45,998 nucleotides of DNA from Candidatus Rokuibacteriota bacterium (GTDB lineage Bacteria; Methylomirabilota; Methylomirabilia; Rokubacteriales; CSP1-6), in assembly GCA_016184125.1 (NCBI GenBank), contig JACPDG010000058.1, forward strand, positions 1 to 45,998. Reading direction: 5' to 3'. The position numbers were made by a program, and so were the translations under genes. Positions 1 to 7,920 of the stretch are shown one piece after another. Under the pieces are notes generated by a model, which was not told where the DNA came from, did not search any database, and saw nothing but the letters and a program-made list of their open reading frames with translations. The number at the start of each line of letters is the position of its first letter. Position 1 is the first letter of the stretch.

Positions 1-113
1 GTGTGCAGGACCTTCGTGATCGCCGCCGTCAGCGTCGTCTTCCCGTGGTCGATGTGCCCAATCGTCCCGATGTTCACGTGCGGCTTCGTCCGCTCGTACT
101 TCGCCTTCGCCAT
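1..113 (-). CDS. tuf: Elongation factor Tu, N-terminal part (runs off the window)
   Basis: EF-Tu is the GTPase that carries aminoacyl-tRNA to the ribosome. Only the first 37 or so codons are in the window. They begin with ATG at 111-113 and translate as [20 protein letters not shown] followed by [16 protein letters not shown]. The G1/P-loop motif GHIDHGKT is complete. The gene is the last one visible of a minus-strand tRNA-tuf unit that starts at the promoter at 657-685. The 83-nt gap to the upstream tRNA-Thr(GGT) holds the leader. Identification is secure from the P-loop and the tRNA context; the rest of the gene lies beyond base 1. Confidence 0.97.
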   Translation of the reverse strand, partial: MAKAKYERTKPHVNIGTIGHIDHGKTTLTAAITKVLH

Positions 114-196
114 GTCCTCACTCCACCTCGCTTAGGGGATCGCCGCGTGACGCCCGCGGTCACCGTCCTCGTGGTCGCCGGAGGCCACGTCGAATC

Positions 197-272
197 TGGA
201 GCCCATGTCCGGGATTGAACCGGAGACCTCGTCCTTACCAAGGACGCGCTCTGCCGACTGAGCTACATGGGC
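197..272 (-). tRNA. thrT: tRNA-Thr (anticodon GGT)
   Basis: The minus strand folds into a full cloverleaf. The 7-bp acceptor stem is GCCCATG with CATGGGC, the D arm follows AGCTCAGTCGG, and the anticodon stem GTCCT/AGGAC encloses loop TTGGTAA. The T loop is TTCAATC. Discriminator base T is followed by an encoded CCA (197-199). It lies directly upstream of tuf, as thrT does in E. coli. Confidence 0.97.
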
Positions 273-283
273 CTCTGTCGTCA

Positions 284-358
284 TGGAGCGGGAAACGGGA
301 TTCGAACCCGCGACCCCCAGCTTGGAAGGCTGGCGCTCTACCGCTGAGCTATTCCCGC
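284..358 (-). tRNA. glyT: tRNA-Gly (anticodon TCC)
   Basis: Cloverleaf on the minus strand with acceptor stem GCGGGAA/TTCCCGC, anticodon stem CCAGC/GCTGG and loop CTTCCAA, which gives anticodon TCC. The T loop is TTCGAAT and CCA is encoded (284-286). It is the third tRNA of the four-tRNA tuf operon. An 84-nt spacer containing a GC-rich hairpin repeat separates it from tRNA-Tyr. Confidence 0.97.
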
Positions 359-365
359 GGACAAC

Positions 366-442
366 TTCATGGGGGCCCCGACATGGCCCCCAAACCCCCA
401 GCGCTCGTCGCGCCCCGGCCAAGCCGTGGCGCTCCTCGATCA
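366..442 (+). repeat. Family I hairpin repeat in the tRNA-Tyr/tRNA-Gly spacer
   Basis: The spacer holds one unit of the window's ATGGGGG-type intergenic repeat, here in plus orientation. A hairpin has arms GGGGGCC and GGCCCCC around CCGACAT. It is followed by AAACCCCC, an AGCGCTCG segment and a second imperfect GC-rich hairpin ending GGCGCTCCTCGA. The same order of modules is seen at 25675-25760 and, inverted, at 35171-35437. Because it lies inside a tRNA operon transcript, it would be excised as spacer RNA. Confidence 0.75.
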
Positions 443-528
443 TGGTGGGGAGGGGAGGATTTGAACCCCCGAAGGCGTCTGCCAGCAGATTTACAGTCTG
501 CCCCCTTTGGCCACTTGGGTACCTCCCC
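443..528 (-). tRNA. tyrU: tRNA-Tyr (anticodon GTA)
   Basis: Class II tRNA on the minus strand, 86 nt including an encoded CCA. Acceptor stem GGGGAGG/CCTCCCC, anticodon loop CTGTAAA with anticodon GTA, and a long variable arm typical of bacterial tRNA-Tyr. The T loop is TTCAAAT. It is second in the tRNA-tuf unit. Confidence 0.97.
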
Positions 529-566
529 GAACCTCGCGGCATGCGCTGAGAACTCCTCGAAAACCC

Positions 567-642
567 TGGCGCTGGCGGGAGGATTTGAACCCCCGACCCA
601 CTGCTTACAAGGCAGTTGCTCTGGCCCCTGAGCTACGCCAGC
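567..642 (-). tRNA. thrU: tRNA-Thr (anticodon TGT)
   Basis: Minus-strand cloverleaf with acceptor stem GCTGGCG/CGCCAGC, anticodon stem ACTGC/GCAGT and loop CTTGTAA (anticodon TGT). The T loop is TTCAAAT, and a discriminator G is followed by encoded CCA (567-569). It is the first gene after the promoter at 657-685, so the order thrU-tyrU-glyT-thrT-tuf matches the E. coli tufB operon. Confidence 0.97.
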
Positions 643-656
643 ACAGACAAAACTTC

Positions 657-685
657 ACTTTATTGTCGGCGCCATGCCATGTCAA
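657..685 (-). promoter_or_regulatory. Promoter of the tRNA-tuf operon
   Basis: On the minus strand a perfect -35 hexamer TTGACA (680-685) is followed by a 17-nt spacer and TAAAGT (657-662) as -10. The start of tRNA-Thr(TGT) is about 15 nt further on. The -35 box contains the TGA stop codon of rlmB (682-684), so the promoter is built into the gene end. Confidence 0.8.
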
Positions 686-1599
686 GGCGATTTGTTTGTC
701 TCGTCGTGCGGGGCCATGCTCGCGGCATCCCTGGCTGCCCGCTGCCGGGCCACCTCGTAACAGGCGATGGCGCCGGCTGCCGCGACGTTCAGCGAGCCGA
801 CCCCGCCGGCCATCGGGATGGTGAGCAGCACGTCGCAGGTCCGAGCGACGAGAGGCCGGAGTCCCTCAGCCTCGCCGCCGAGGACCAGGCAGAGAGGCCC
901 GGTCAGGTCCGCCTGCCACAACGGCACGCCCTGATCGACGGACAGCCCGTAGACCCACACGCCCGACTCCTTCAGCGTCTCGAGCACGTTCACCAGGTTC
1001 GGCTCACGGGCGACCGGCACGTGCTCCACCGCGCCCATCGCGGTTCTGGCGACGGCGTCTGTCAGCCCGACCGCATGGTGTTTCGGGATCACGACTCCGT
1101 GGATGCCGAACGTGGCCGCGGTCCTCAGGAGAGCCCCGAGGTTCCGCGGGTCCTGAACCTGATCGAGGACCAGAAAGAAGGCCGTCCCGCCCCGACTGGA
1201 CGGCAGGCTCAAAAGCGCGTCCAAGTCAAGATACGCCTGCGTGGCCACCCGTGCCACCACTCCCTGGTGGTGGTCGGTGCCGGCGATGGCGGTGAGCTGG
1301 TCTCGCGTCCGGTACGAAATCTTCACGCCGCGACGCCGGGCGAGTGCGACGATCTCGGACAGAGGTCCACGAGCCCCGGCCAGGACCGCGATCTCGTCCA
1401 CCTGCCGCCCCCCCTGCCGCAGCAGCTCCAGGACAGGGTTTCGCCCGTAAATCCTGTCGGAGGTCGCCTCGCGCGCCCCGACGGGGGCGACCGCGCGCCA
1501 CTCCGAAGACTCCCCCGGCACCGGATTGCGCTGGCGCAGCCGGCGGTCGAACGCGGGATATCGCGGCCCGGGCAATCGCTTCCGATCACTGTCACTCAT
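682..1599 (-). CDS. rlmB: 23S rRNA (guanosine-2'-O-)-methyltransferase, RlmB/TrmH (SpoU) family
   Basis: A SpoU-class methyltransferase that 2'-O-methylates a guanosine in 23S rRNA (G2251 in E. coli). The 305-aa protein has an N-terminal substrate-binding domain (from about residue 40, IYGRNPVLELL) and a C-terminal knotted SPOUT domain. Its three signature motifs are NLGALLRTAATFG, LVLGGEAEGL and IPMAGGVGSLNVAAAGA. The start at 1599 is chosen because CTGGAG lies about 7 nt upstream, while the longer frame back to 1635 has no ribosome binding site. The first 40 residues are basic and low complexity. It sits last in the long housekeeping series, just before the tRNA operon. A SpoU paralogue with a different target is possible. 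Confidence 0.9.
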   Translation of the reverse strand: MSDSDRKRLPGPRYPAFDRRLRQRNPVPGESSEWRAVAPVGAREATSDRIYGRNPVLELLRQGGRQVDEIAVLAGARGPLSEIVALARRRGVKISYRTRDQLTAIAGTDHHQGVVARVATQAYLDLDALLSLPSSRGGTAFFLVLDQVQDPRNLGALLRTAATFGIHGVVIPKHHAVGLTDAVARTAMGAVEHVPVAREPNLVNVLETLKESGVWVYGLSVDQGVPLWQADLTGPLCLVLGGEAEGLRPLVARTCDVLLTIPMAGGVGSLNVAAAGAIACYEVARQRAARDAASMAPHDETNKSP

Positions 1600-1747
1600 T
1601 GACTCTCCAGGAGGCGCGCCCCAGCCTCCTCCCACAGCTCGCGTCCGGTCAGGGTTCGCGGGCGAAGCCGGCGCTCGGACGCGAGACCCCCCGTCTGGCC
1701 GATGCGCTCCGGCCCGCGGCCGATCATGCGCCGTGCAGTGCCACGCA
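1600..1747. repeat. Degenerate family II repeat between cysS and rlmB
   Basis: This 148-bp non-coding stretch carries a decayed copy of the GCCGGC-AAA-GCCGGC type element (GGGCGAAGCCGGCGCTCGGA near 1664-1683). The 5' leader of rlmB follows. I see no promoter with good boxes. Confidence 0.45.
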
Positions 1748-3205
1748 CTACCGCGTCCGTCGGGTCAGACGCGGGCCGGCTGGCGTATCCTCCACCGTCC
1801 AGCCGAGCCCCTGGATTTGCGCGCGGAGCTCGTCCGAGCGCTTGAAGTCGCGACGTTTCCGCGCCTCGCCGCGCTCCGCAACGAGTCGCTCGACCTCGGG
1901 TGACGGCCCGGCCTGCTCCGGGAGCTCGGTGAAGAGACCGAGCGCGCGTCCGAGCGCAACCAGCGCGCGGACACCGCTCGCGAATGCCCTGGCGTCTCCG
2001 CCGTCTCGGCGGTACGCATCGAGCTCGCGCGCCAGGCCGAACAGCGCCGCCCTCGCTTCCGGGGTCGAGAGATCATCGTCCATCGCCTCCTCGAACCGCC
2101 GGGCGGCGACCGCGACATACGTCCGTACCGGTTCCCGGTTGCCCAGCGCCATGAGCGCGGTCACCCACGGCGGCGAATCGCCGAACTTGGCGGGGAGCGG
2201 TACGTCGAAGAACGCCCGCGACTCGATCCCGAGGACGTCGGTGATCAGCACCTGGAATCGCTCGAGCGCCCTCGCGTTCTCCGCGAGCCGCTCCTCGGAG
2301 TACTCGATCGGGTGCCGATAGTGCGTGTTCAAGAACCACAGTCGCAGCGCGTCTGCCGGATACTTCCTCGCGATGTCCTTGATGGTCAGGACGTTCCCGA
2401 GCGACTTCGACATCTTCTCGGAGGCGAAGTTGACGAATCCGTTGTGCACCCACGTCCGGACGAAGGCCTTCCCGGTCGCCGCTTCGGACTGGGCGATCTC
2501 GCACTCGTGATGCGGAAAGACGAGGTCCTCGCCGCCGCCGTGGAGATCGAACGACTCGCCCAGGTAGCGCATCGCCATCGCGGAGCACTCGATGTGCCAG
2601 CCCGGCCGCCCGGACCCCCAGGGGCTCGGCCACGCGGGCTCACCGGGCTTCGAGGACTTCCAGAGCGCGAAGTCCCGTGGGTCTCGCTTGCGCTCGTCGA
2701 CGTCGACCCGGGCGCCCGCCAGCAGGTCGTCGAGGTTCTTGCCGGAGAGCCTCCCGTACTCCGGGAAGCGCCGGACCTCGAAGTACACGTCGCCGTCCAC
2801 CACGTACGCGAAGCCGTCGACGACGAGCCGCTCGATCAGCCTGATCATCTCAGGGATGTGCTCTGTCGCCTTCGGCTCGATATCGGGGACCGCGACGCCG
2901 ATGGCGGCCATGTCGGCCCGGAACTCGGCGATGTAGCGCTCGGAGATCTCGTGGGGCGCCTGGCCCTCGGCCTCCGCGCGGTTGATGATCTTGTCGTCGA
3001 TATCGGTGAAGTTCTTCACGAACGTGACGCGATAGCCTTTGGCGCGCAGGTACCGCTGGAGGACGTCGAAGACGATCGCGCTCCTCGCGTGGCCGATGTG
3101 GCAGAGGTCGTAGACCGTCACGCCGCACACGTACATGCGGACCTCGCCCGGTGAGAGCGGCACGAACTCCTCGGTGGTGCGGCTGCGCGTGGTGTAGATC
3201 CTCAT
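1748..3205 (-). CDS. cysS: Cysteinyl-tRNA synthetase
   Basis: Class I aminoacyl-tRNA synthetase that charges tRNA-Cys; 485 aa, normal for the family. Visible signatures are the zinc-ligand Cys27 in VCGVTVYD, the HIGH motif at residues 36-39, WHIECSAM and [10 protein letters not shown] for the remaining zinc ligands, and KMSKS at 264-268. The C-terminal tRNA-binding region ends RLTRRTR. The start at 3205 (MRIYTTRSR) is chosen because the 38 codons that could precede it are made entirely of the hairpin repeat at 3213-3310. It lies between ispF and rlmB, all on the minus strand. Confidence 0.97.
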   Translation of the reverse strand: MRIYTTRSRTTEEFVPLSPGEVRMYVCGVTVYDLCHIGHARSAIVFDVLQRYLRAKGYRVTFVKNFTDIDDKIINRAEAEGQAPHEISERYIAEFRADMAAIGVAVPDIEPKATEHIPEMIRLIERLVVDGFAYVVDGDVYFEVRRFPEYGRLSGKNLDDLLAGARVDVDERKRDPRDFALWKSSKPGEPAWPSPWGSGRPGWHIECSAMAMRYLGESFDLHGGGEDLVFPHHECEIAQSEAATGKAFVRTWVHNGFVNFASEKMSKSLGNVLTIKDIARKYPADALRLWFLNTHYRHPIEYSEERLAENARALERFQVLITDVLGIESRAFFDVPLPAKFGDSPPWVTALMALGNREPVRTYVAVAARRFEEAMDDDLSTPEARAALFGLARELDAYRRDGGDARAFASGVRALVALGRALGLFTELPEQAGPSPEVERLVAERGEARKRRDFKRSDELRAQIQGLGWTVEDTPAGPRLTRRTR

Positions 3206-3212
3206 CACGCTC

Positions 3213-3310
3213 GGAGGGGGGCTCCGCCCCCCATCCCCTTTCGAAGGGGGCCTCGACGGCCCCCTTCGAGCATCCCCCGGTCGGTTGCGCCGGCAAAGCC
3301 GGCGCTCGAA
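3213..3310. repeat. Family II modular hairpin repeat (ispF-cysS gap)
   Basis: Three hairpin modules stand in a row. The first is GGGGGGC-TCC-GCCCCCC. The second has arms GAAGGGGGCC and GGCCCCCTTC around TCGAC. The third is GCCGGC-AAA-GCCGGC with flanks GGTTGC and GCTCGAA. The same modules recur at 11725-11822, 17021-17165, 17305-17400 and 25765-25920. The element occupies nearly the whole 5' leader of cysS. Confidence 0.85.
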
Positions 3311-3320
3311 CGCGGCCATG

Positions 3321-3800
3321 TCATTCGGTAGTCTCCACGCTGACGAGTGCCATCGCTGCCATGCCCTCTTTGCGGCCCACGAGGCCGAGGCCCTCCGGGC
3401 TCTTCGCTTTGACGCTCACCCGGTCCACCGGGAGGTCCAGGGTCGCGGCGAGGCGCTTCTGCATCTCCTCGAGATACGGCGACAAGCGAGGGGCCTGGGC
3501 CAGGATCGTCGCGTCCACGTTCACCAGCCGGCCGCCGCGCTCGCCGACGAGAGCGACGACGCTGCGCAGGAGCTCCAGGCTCGAGATACCGCGGTACCGC
3601 GGATCCGTGTCCGGGAAGTGGCGCCCGAGATCCCCGAGCGCGAGCGACCCGAGCAGCGCCTCGCCGATCGCGTGCGACAGCACGTCGGCGTCCGAATGCC
3701 CGTCGAGCCCGACCTCCGACGGTACCTCGACGCCACCGAGGACCAGGGGACGCCCGCGCGCAAGGGGATGGAGATCGAACCCGAAGCCGACGCGGGTCAT
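3321..3800 (-). CDS. ispF: 2-C-methyl-D-erythritol 2,4-cyclodiphosphate synthase
   Basis: Fifth enzyme of the MEP isoprenoid pathway. It cyclises CDP-ME 2-phosphate to MEcPP with release of CMP. The 159-aa length is typical. Metal ligands are visible as D9-x-H11 (FDLHP) and His43 (SHAIGEALLG). The HFPDTDPRYRGISS segment and the C-terminal KAKSPEGLGLVGRKEG nucleotide-binding loop are also present. ATG at 3798-3800 overlaps the TGA of ispD (ATGA), which indicates translational coupling with the preceding pathway enzyme. The stop is followed by the repeat-bearing gap before cysS. Confidence 0.97.
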   Translation of the reverse strand: MTRVGFGFDLHPLARGRPLVLGGVEVPSEVGLDGHSDADVLSHAIGEALLGSLALGDLGRHFPDTDPRYRGISSLELLRSVVALVGERGGRLVNVDATILAQAPRLSPYLEEMQKRLAATLDLPVDRVSVKAKSPEGLGLVGRKEGMAAMALVSVETTE

Positions 3801-4609
3801 CGCGCGGTCCACCGCCGGGCGCGGCCGAGGTCGGCGGGCGTGGTGATCTTGATGTTCTCCACGAGCCCCAATACCACGCGGACGGGATGGCCGAGCCGCT
3901 CGACCAGCATCGCGTCGTCGGTGCCGACCACACCATCCCGCCGCGCCTTGTCGTGCGCCTCCCGCAGCACTGCCGTCCGGAAGCCCTGCGGCGTCTGCAC
4001 CACCCAGAGCCCGGTCCGGTCGACCGTCGTGTCGACGGCGCCGTCCCGGACGCGCTTGACGGTCTCCGCGATCGGCAGCGCGCAGATCGCCGCGCCCGTC
4101 TCGCGCGCAGCGTCGATCACACGGTCGATGAGGGCCCCGCTCACGAACGGCCGCACCGCGTCGTGAACGAGCACGAGATCGAACGACGCGGGCACCGCCT
4201 CGAGACCGCGGACGACCGAATCCTGGCGCTCGGCGCCGCCGGGAACCACGAGCACGGGGACGGGCACCGACGCGCCATGCCTCGACGATGCGACGGCTCC
4301 GCGCGCCCCCGCCACCGAGCCGCCGACGTTTCGGCCCCGGGCGCCGAGCGCCGGGCCGGCCGCCGGCGAGCCGTCGAGCGAGGACACGCGCACGGCAGGC
4401 AGGTAACGGCCCAGCAGGCGCGCCGTGCGGCCGACGAGTGCCGCAGGCGCCGCGACGACGACCAGCCCGACTCGCGGGTGACGCGTGAAGCACCGTACGG
4501 TCCGGACGAGGATCGGTACGCCGCCGATCGCGAGGAACTGCTTCGGCGTCGCGCGTCCGAGCCGCCTGCCGACACCGCCGGCCGGGATCACGCTCGCGAC
4601 GCTACGCAC
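3797..4609 (-). CDS. ispD: 2-C-methyl-D-erythritol 4-phosphate cytidylyltransferase with an inserted loop
   Basis: Third enzyme of the MEP pathway; it forms CDP-ME from MEP and CTP. The nucleotide-binding start IPAGGVGRRLGRATPKQF, the GGAERQDSVVRGL motif, VHDAVRPFV and the TPQGFR segment are all present. At 270 aa it is about 40 residues longer than usual. The extra residues lie at about 79-118 (Gly/Ala/Arg/Ser rich) between the LPAVRVSSL strand and VLVVPGG. GTG at 4607-4609 is taken as start because GGGAGG lies 5 nt upstream and the family sequence begins there. It overlaps the TAG of the PIN/TRAM gene by 8 nt. Confidence 0.93.
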   Translation of the reverse strand: MRSVASVIPAGGVGRRLGRATPKQFLAIGGVPILVRTVRCFTRHPRVGLVVVAAPAALVGRTARLLGRYLPAVRVSSLDGSPAAGPALGARGRNVGGSVAGARGAVASSRHGASVPVPVLVVPGGAERQDSVVRGLEAVPASFDLVLVHDAVRPFVSGALIDRVIDAARETGAAICALPIAETVKRVRDGAVDTTVDRTGLWVVQTPQGFRTAVLREAHDKARRDGVVGTDDAMLVERLGHPVRVVLGLVENIKITTPADLGRARRWTAR

Positions 4610-5123
4610 CGCGCCCTCCCGAGCCGTGCTCCTCCTCCTTGAGCCGCGAGAAGATCATCCGCCCTGCGGACGTCTGGAGGACGCTCGTGACGGTGACCTC
4701 CACCGTCTGGCCGAGGTACCGCTTGCCGTGCTCGACGACGACCATCGTCCCGTCTTCCAGGTACGCGACGCCCTGGCCGGCCTCCCTGCCGTCGCGGAGC
4801 ACGTGCACGCGCATGGCCTCGCCCGGCAGGACGACCGGCCTCAAGCCGTTGGCCAGCTCGTTCAGGTTGAGCACGGGCACGCCGGAGAGCTCGGCGAGCT
4901 TGTTCAGGTTGTAGTCGTTCGTCACGATCTTGCCGCCGAGCGTCTTGGCGAGCTCCATCAGCTTCCGGTCGACCTCGCCGAGCTGCGGGAAATCGACGTC
5001 GGTGATCTCGACCTTCACCTTGTCGATGCGCCGGAGCCGCTGCAGCACGTCGAAGCCGCGCTTGCCGCGGTTGCGCTTGAGCGGATCGGTCGAGTCGGCG
5101 ATCTGCTGGAGCTCGTGCAGCAC
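4602..5123 (-). pseudogene. PIN/TRAM-domain protein, 5'-truncated at the radA stop codon
   Basis: The 173-aa frame matches the C-terminal half of the YacL-type PIN-TRAM family: the rest of the PIN domain (LHELQQIADSTDPLKRNRGKR, TDVDFPQLGEVDRKL, IVTNDYNLNKLAEL), then a TRAM domain (LRDGREAGQGVAYLEDGTMVVV). Full-length members are about 350 aa with several N-terminal membrane helices and an LDTSVIIDGR segment carrying the first catalytic Asp. All of that is missing. Homology starts exactly at the radA stop (TGA at 5128-5130, GTG at 5121-5123), so the gene looks joined there by a deletion. Translation by coupling from radA is possible. It could be a functional RNA-binding remnant or an assembly error. 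Confidence 0.75.
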
Positions 5124-5127
5124 GATG

Positions 5128-6492
5128 TCAGTCGAACACGAGGCGCATCGCCTCGTGGATCGTGGCGACGCCCTTCGTCGGGAGTGGAAGCGCCCTCGAC
5201 TCGGCGACGTTTCCGGCCGGCACGATCGCGCGGCGGAAGCCGAGTGCCGCAGCCTCCTTGAGGCGGGCGTCGAGGGCGGTCACGGCGCGCACCTCACCGG
5301 TCAGCCCAACCTCGCCGACGACGAGGAGGTCGCCCGGCACGGCCCGGTCCGTGAAGCTCGACGCGGCGGCGAGCACGACGCCAAGGTCCGCAGCGGGCTC
5401 GGTGATCCTGGCGCCGCCCGCGACGTTGACGAACACGTCCTGCATGCCGAGCGGCAGGCCGGCGCGCTTCTCGAGCACGGCGAGCAGCAGACAGACACGG
5501 TTGTAGTCCGCTCCCAGCACCGTCCGGCGCACCGTGCCGAACGACGCGCGCGTGACGAGCGCCTGGAGCTCGAGGAGGACCGGCCGGGTGCCCTCGAGGC
5601 TCGACACGATGACCGAGCCCGGTGCGTCGTGCGACCGCTCGGCGAGGAACAGCCCGGAGGGGTTCGTGACCTCGTGGAGCCCCGCGGTGCTCATCTGGAA
5701 CACGCCGATCTCGTTCGTCGACCCGAACCGGTTCTTCACCGCGCGCAGGATCCGGTACCCCTGGTGCGCGTCCCCCTCGAAGTACAGCACGGTGTCGACG
5801 AGGTGCTCGAGCACCCGCGGCCCGGCGATCGCGCCGTCCTTCGTGACGTGGCCGACGAGGAACGTGGCGATGCCGCGCCCCTTCGCGATCGTCATGAGCC
5901 GCGCGGCACACTCGCGCACCTGCGTCACGCTCCCCGGCGCCGACTCGAGTCCCGGCAGGAAGACCGTCTGGATGGAGTCGACGACCAGGGCCCGCGGCTT
6001 CACCGTGTCGATCTCCGCTTCGACCGCGGCGAGGTCCGTCTCCACCCAGAGCAGGAGCCCGTCGGTCGCCACGCCGAGGCGATCGGCACGGAGCTTCACC
6101 TGAGCGGTCGACTCCTCGGCCGTCACGTAGAGCACGGGTGGCGCGGCCTCGGCGAGCGCGCGAGCCGCCTGGAGCAGAAGGGTCGACTTGCCGATTCCCG
6201 GATCGCCGCCGATGAGGACCAGCGAGCCGCGAACGACGCCGCCGCCGAGGACCCGGTCGAGCTCCCCGATCCGCGTCGTGACGCGGTCGCCCTGCTCGAC
6301 GGTGATGTCCCTGAGCGGTGCGGGCCGCGTCCGGAGCGTGTCCGGCCGGTGCGGCGCACGATCGGTCGCCTGCCGCTCCTCCACGAGCGGCATCAGCGCC
6401 CCGCTGGCCCGCTTGCAGTCGGGACACGTGCCGGGCTTCGGGCTCACGAAGCCACATTCCTGGCAGCGCCAGACCGTGGGACGCGGCTTCAT
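5128..6492 (-). CDS. radA: DNA repair protein RadA (Sms)
   Basis: RecA-like branch-migration helicase used in recombinational repair. The 454 aa are full length for the family. The N-terminal zinc finger has Cys10, Cys13, Cys23 and Cys26. Walker A is GGDPGIGKST at 95-104, the RadA-specific KNRFG motif follows (AVKNRFGSTNE), and the Lon-protease-like C-terminal domain contains GGARITEPAADLGVVLA. ATG at 6490-6492 overlaps the TGA of mlaD (ATGA). The C-terminus (EAMRLVFD) looks complete, which places the damage in the neighbouring PIN/TRAM gene, not here. Confidence 0.97.
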   Translation of the reverse strand: MKPRPTVWRCQECGFVSPKPGTCPDCKRASGALMPLVEERQATDRAPHRPDTLRTRPAPLRDITVEQGDRVTTRIGELDRVLGGGVVRGSLVLIGGDPGIGKSTLLLQAARALAEAAPPVLYVTAEESTAQVKLRADRLGVATDGLLLWVETDLAAVEAEIDTVKPRALVVDSIQTVFLPGLESAPGSVTQVRECAARLMTIAKGRGIATFLVGHVTKDGAIAGPRVLEHLVDTVLYFEGDAHQGYRILRAVKNRFGSTNEIGVFQMSTAGLHEVTNPSGLFLAERSHDAPGSVIVSSLEGTRPVLLELQALVTRASFGTVRRTVLGADYNRVCLLLAVLEKRAGLPLGMQDVFVNVAGGARITEPAADLGVVLAAASSFTDRAVPGDLLVVGEVGLTGEVRAVTALDARLKEAAALGFRRAIVPAGNVAESRALPLPTKGVATIHEAMRLVFD

Positions 6493-7916
6493 CGCGGGCG
6501 CTCCGGTGCCCGGTCCGTCGCGCCGCTCTTTGCACCGTCGCGGCGTTGCGACGCTCCGTCGCGGCCGCGCGACCCGCCCTCGTCATCCTGCGGCGCGCCG
6601 TCGCGGGCGGGCGACGGCGACTCGCCGTCTCGAGGCCGGCCACGACCGGCACCGAGCCCACGGAGCAAGCCGCGGAGCAGGAAGCTGCGCTGGGCGCCTT
6701 CGAGGATCGAGACGAGGCGCTCGTAGATCGTCGGGTCGGCGATCAGCGCGCCCAGCGTGCCCTCGCCCTCGTTGAGCTTTTCGGTGATCTCCTTCAGGTT
6801 CGCGACCGCGTCCTGCAGGTCGCGCGAGGCCTGCCGGATGCCTCCGTCGCCCGGCTCGTCGCGCACGAGACCGCCGAGCGTGCCACGACCGCCGGCGATC
6901 CGGTCCGAGATGTCGCGGAGATTCCTCGACGCGACACGCAGATCGTCGAGCACGGCCCTGTACTGCGGATCGAAGAGCAGTCCCGGGAGCAGCCCCGAGT
7001 CCTCCGGCGAATCCACGGCGGCGCCGAAACGGTCCATCGCGGCGACGAGCCGCTTCGCGGCCGCGCTGCTCTCCTCGGACGTGAGCACGCCGAGGGCGCC
7101 TTCGCCGCGGTCGACGCGATCCAGCACGGCCTGCGTCGACGCGATCAGATCGTTCAGGCGCTGGAGCGCGACCGGCTCCTCGTAGAGCAGGACGTGGGCC
7201 CAGCCCTTGCCCTTCTCGACCTCGTCGATGATCCCGCCCAGCTGCTCGGTGATCCGCCTGGCCTCCCCCAGCACCGCGCCGGCGTCGCGCGCGACGACGT
7301 CGGCGGCCCGGCCGATCTGGCCCGCGGTCCGCTTGAAGTCCTCGGCCGCCTGCCGTGCCGAGGCGACGGTCTCGGCAGCGTCCTCCACGATGCGCGTGCG
7401 CTGGATGGTCTCCGTCATCGCCCGGAGGCTCTCGGCGAGCTGGGCGACGTTCTTCACCGTCTCCGCGCCCTCGGTCAGCACCTGCCCGATGTCGGTGGGA
7501 TCGCGCGCCGCGATCACCTCGCCCGCGGCGACCGGCGCGGCATCCCGAGCGCCGACCGTGATCTCGATGATCTTGTCGCCGAGCAGCCCCTGCGTCTCGA
7601 TGCGCGCCGCGGAGTTCTTCCGGATGCGATCCGAGAACTGCTTCGCGATCGACATGTCGATGCGGACCTTGCCGCCGGGCTCTGCGGGCAGGTGCACGCC
7701 GGTGACGCGGCCGATCTGGACGCCGGCCAGCCGCACGGTCGCGCCCTCGGCGAGCCCACCCACCTCGGTGAAGTCCGCGTGGATCGTGTACCGCGCCTCG
7801 AACAGCCGCGCGCGCGCGCCGAGCATGTAGATGAGCCCGAGGAAGGCGCCGAGCGCGACGAGGACGAAGACACCGACCCGGAGCTTCCGCACGCGTTCCT
7901 GCTGCTCGCGGTTCAT
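6489..7916 (-). CDS. mlaD: MCE-domain lipid-transport substrate-binding protein (MlaD-like)
   Basis: Periplasmic, membrane-anchored MCE protein that forms the lipid-binding ring of an MlaFED-type transporter. It has one N-terminal membrane helix (about residues 12-32, LRVGVFVLVALGAFLGLIYM). The MCE domain follows (YTIHADFTEVGGLAEGATVRLAGVQIGRV), then a long helical region of 250 or so residues with repeated LNEGEGTLG / GGRGTLGGL-like turns. The basic, disordered tail repeats RDGA. At 475 aa it is longer than E. coli MlaD (183 aa) and closer to long MCE proteins. The start at 7916 gives MNREQQERVRKLRVG; any longer frame upstream is repeat DNA. It follows mlaF by 4 nt and overlaps radA by 4 nt. 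Confidence 0.92.
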   Translation of the reverse strand: MNREQQERVRKLRVGVFVLVALGAFLGLIYMLGARARLFEARYTIHADFTEVGGLAEGATVRLAGVQIGRVTGVHLPAEPGGKVRIDMSIAKQFSDRIRKNSAARIETQGLLGDKIIEITVGARDAAPVAAGEVIAARDPTDIGQVLTEGAETVKNVAQLAESLRAMTETIQRTRIVEDAAETVASARQAAEDFKRTAGQIGRAADVVARDAGAVLGEARRITEQLGGIIDEVEKGKGWAHVLLYEEPVALQRLNDLIASTQAVLDRVDRGEGALGVLTSEESSAAAKRLVAAMDRFGAAVDSPEDSGLLPGLLFDPQYRAVLDDLRVASRNLRDISDRIAGGRGTLGGLVRDEPGDGGIRQASRDLQDAVANLKEITEKLNEGEGTLGALIADPTIYERLVSILEGAQRSFLLRGLLRGLGAGRGRPRDGESPSPARDGAPQDDEGGSRGRDGASQRRDGAKSGATDRAPERPR

Positions 7917-7920
7917 CGCG

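Noticed and set aside
3206..3319. Longer CysS with 38 extra N-terminal residues
   Set aside because: The extra codons coincide with the family II repeat, and the usual N-terminus is MRIYTTRSR at 3205.
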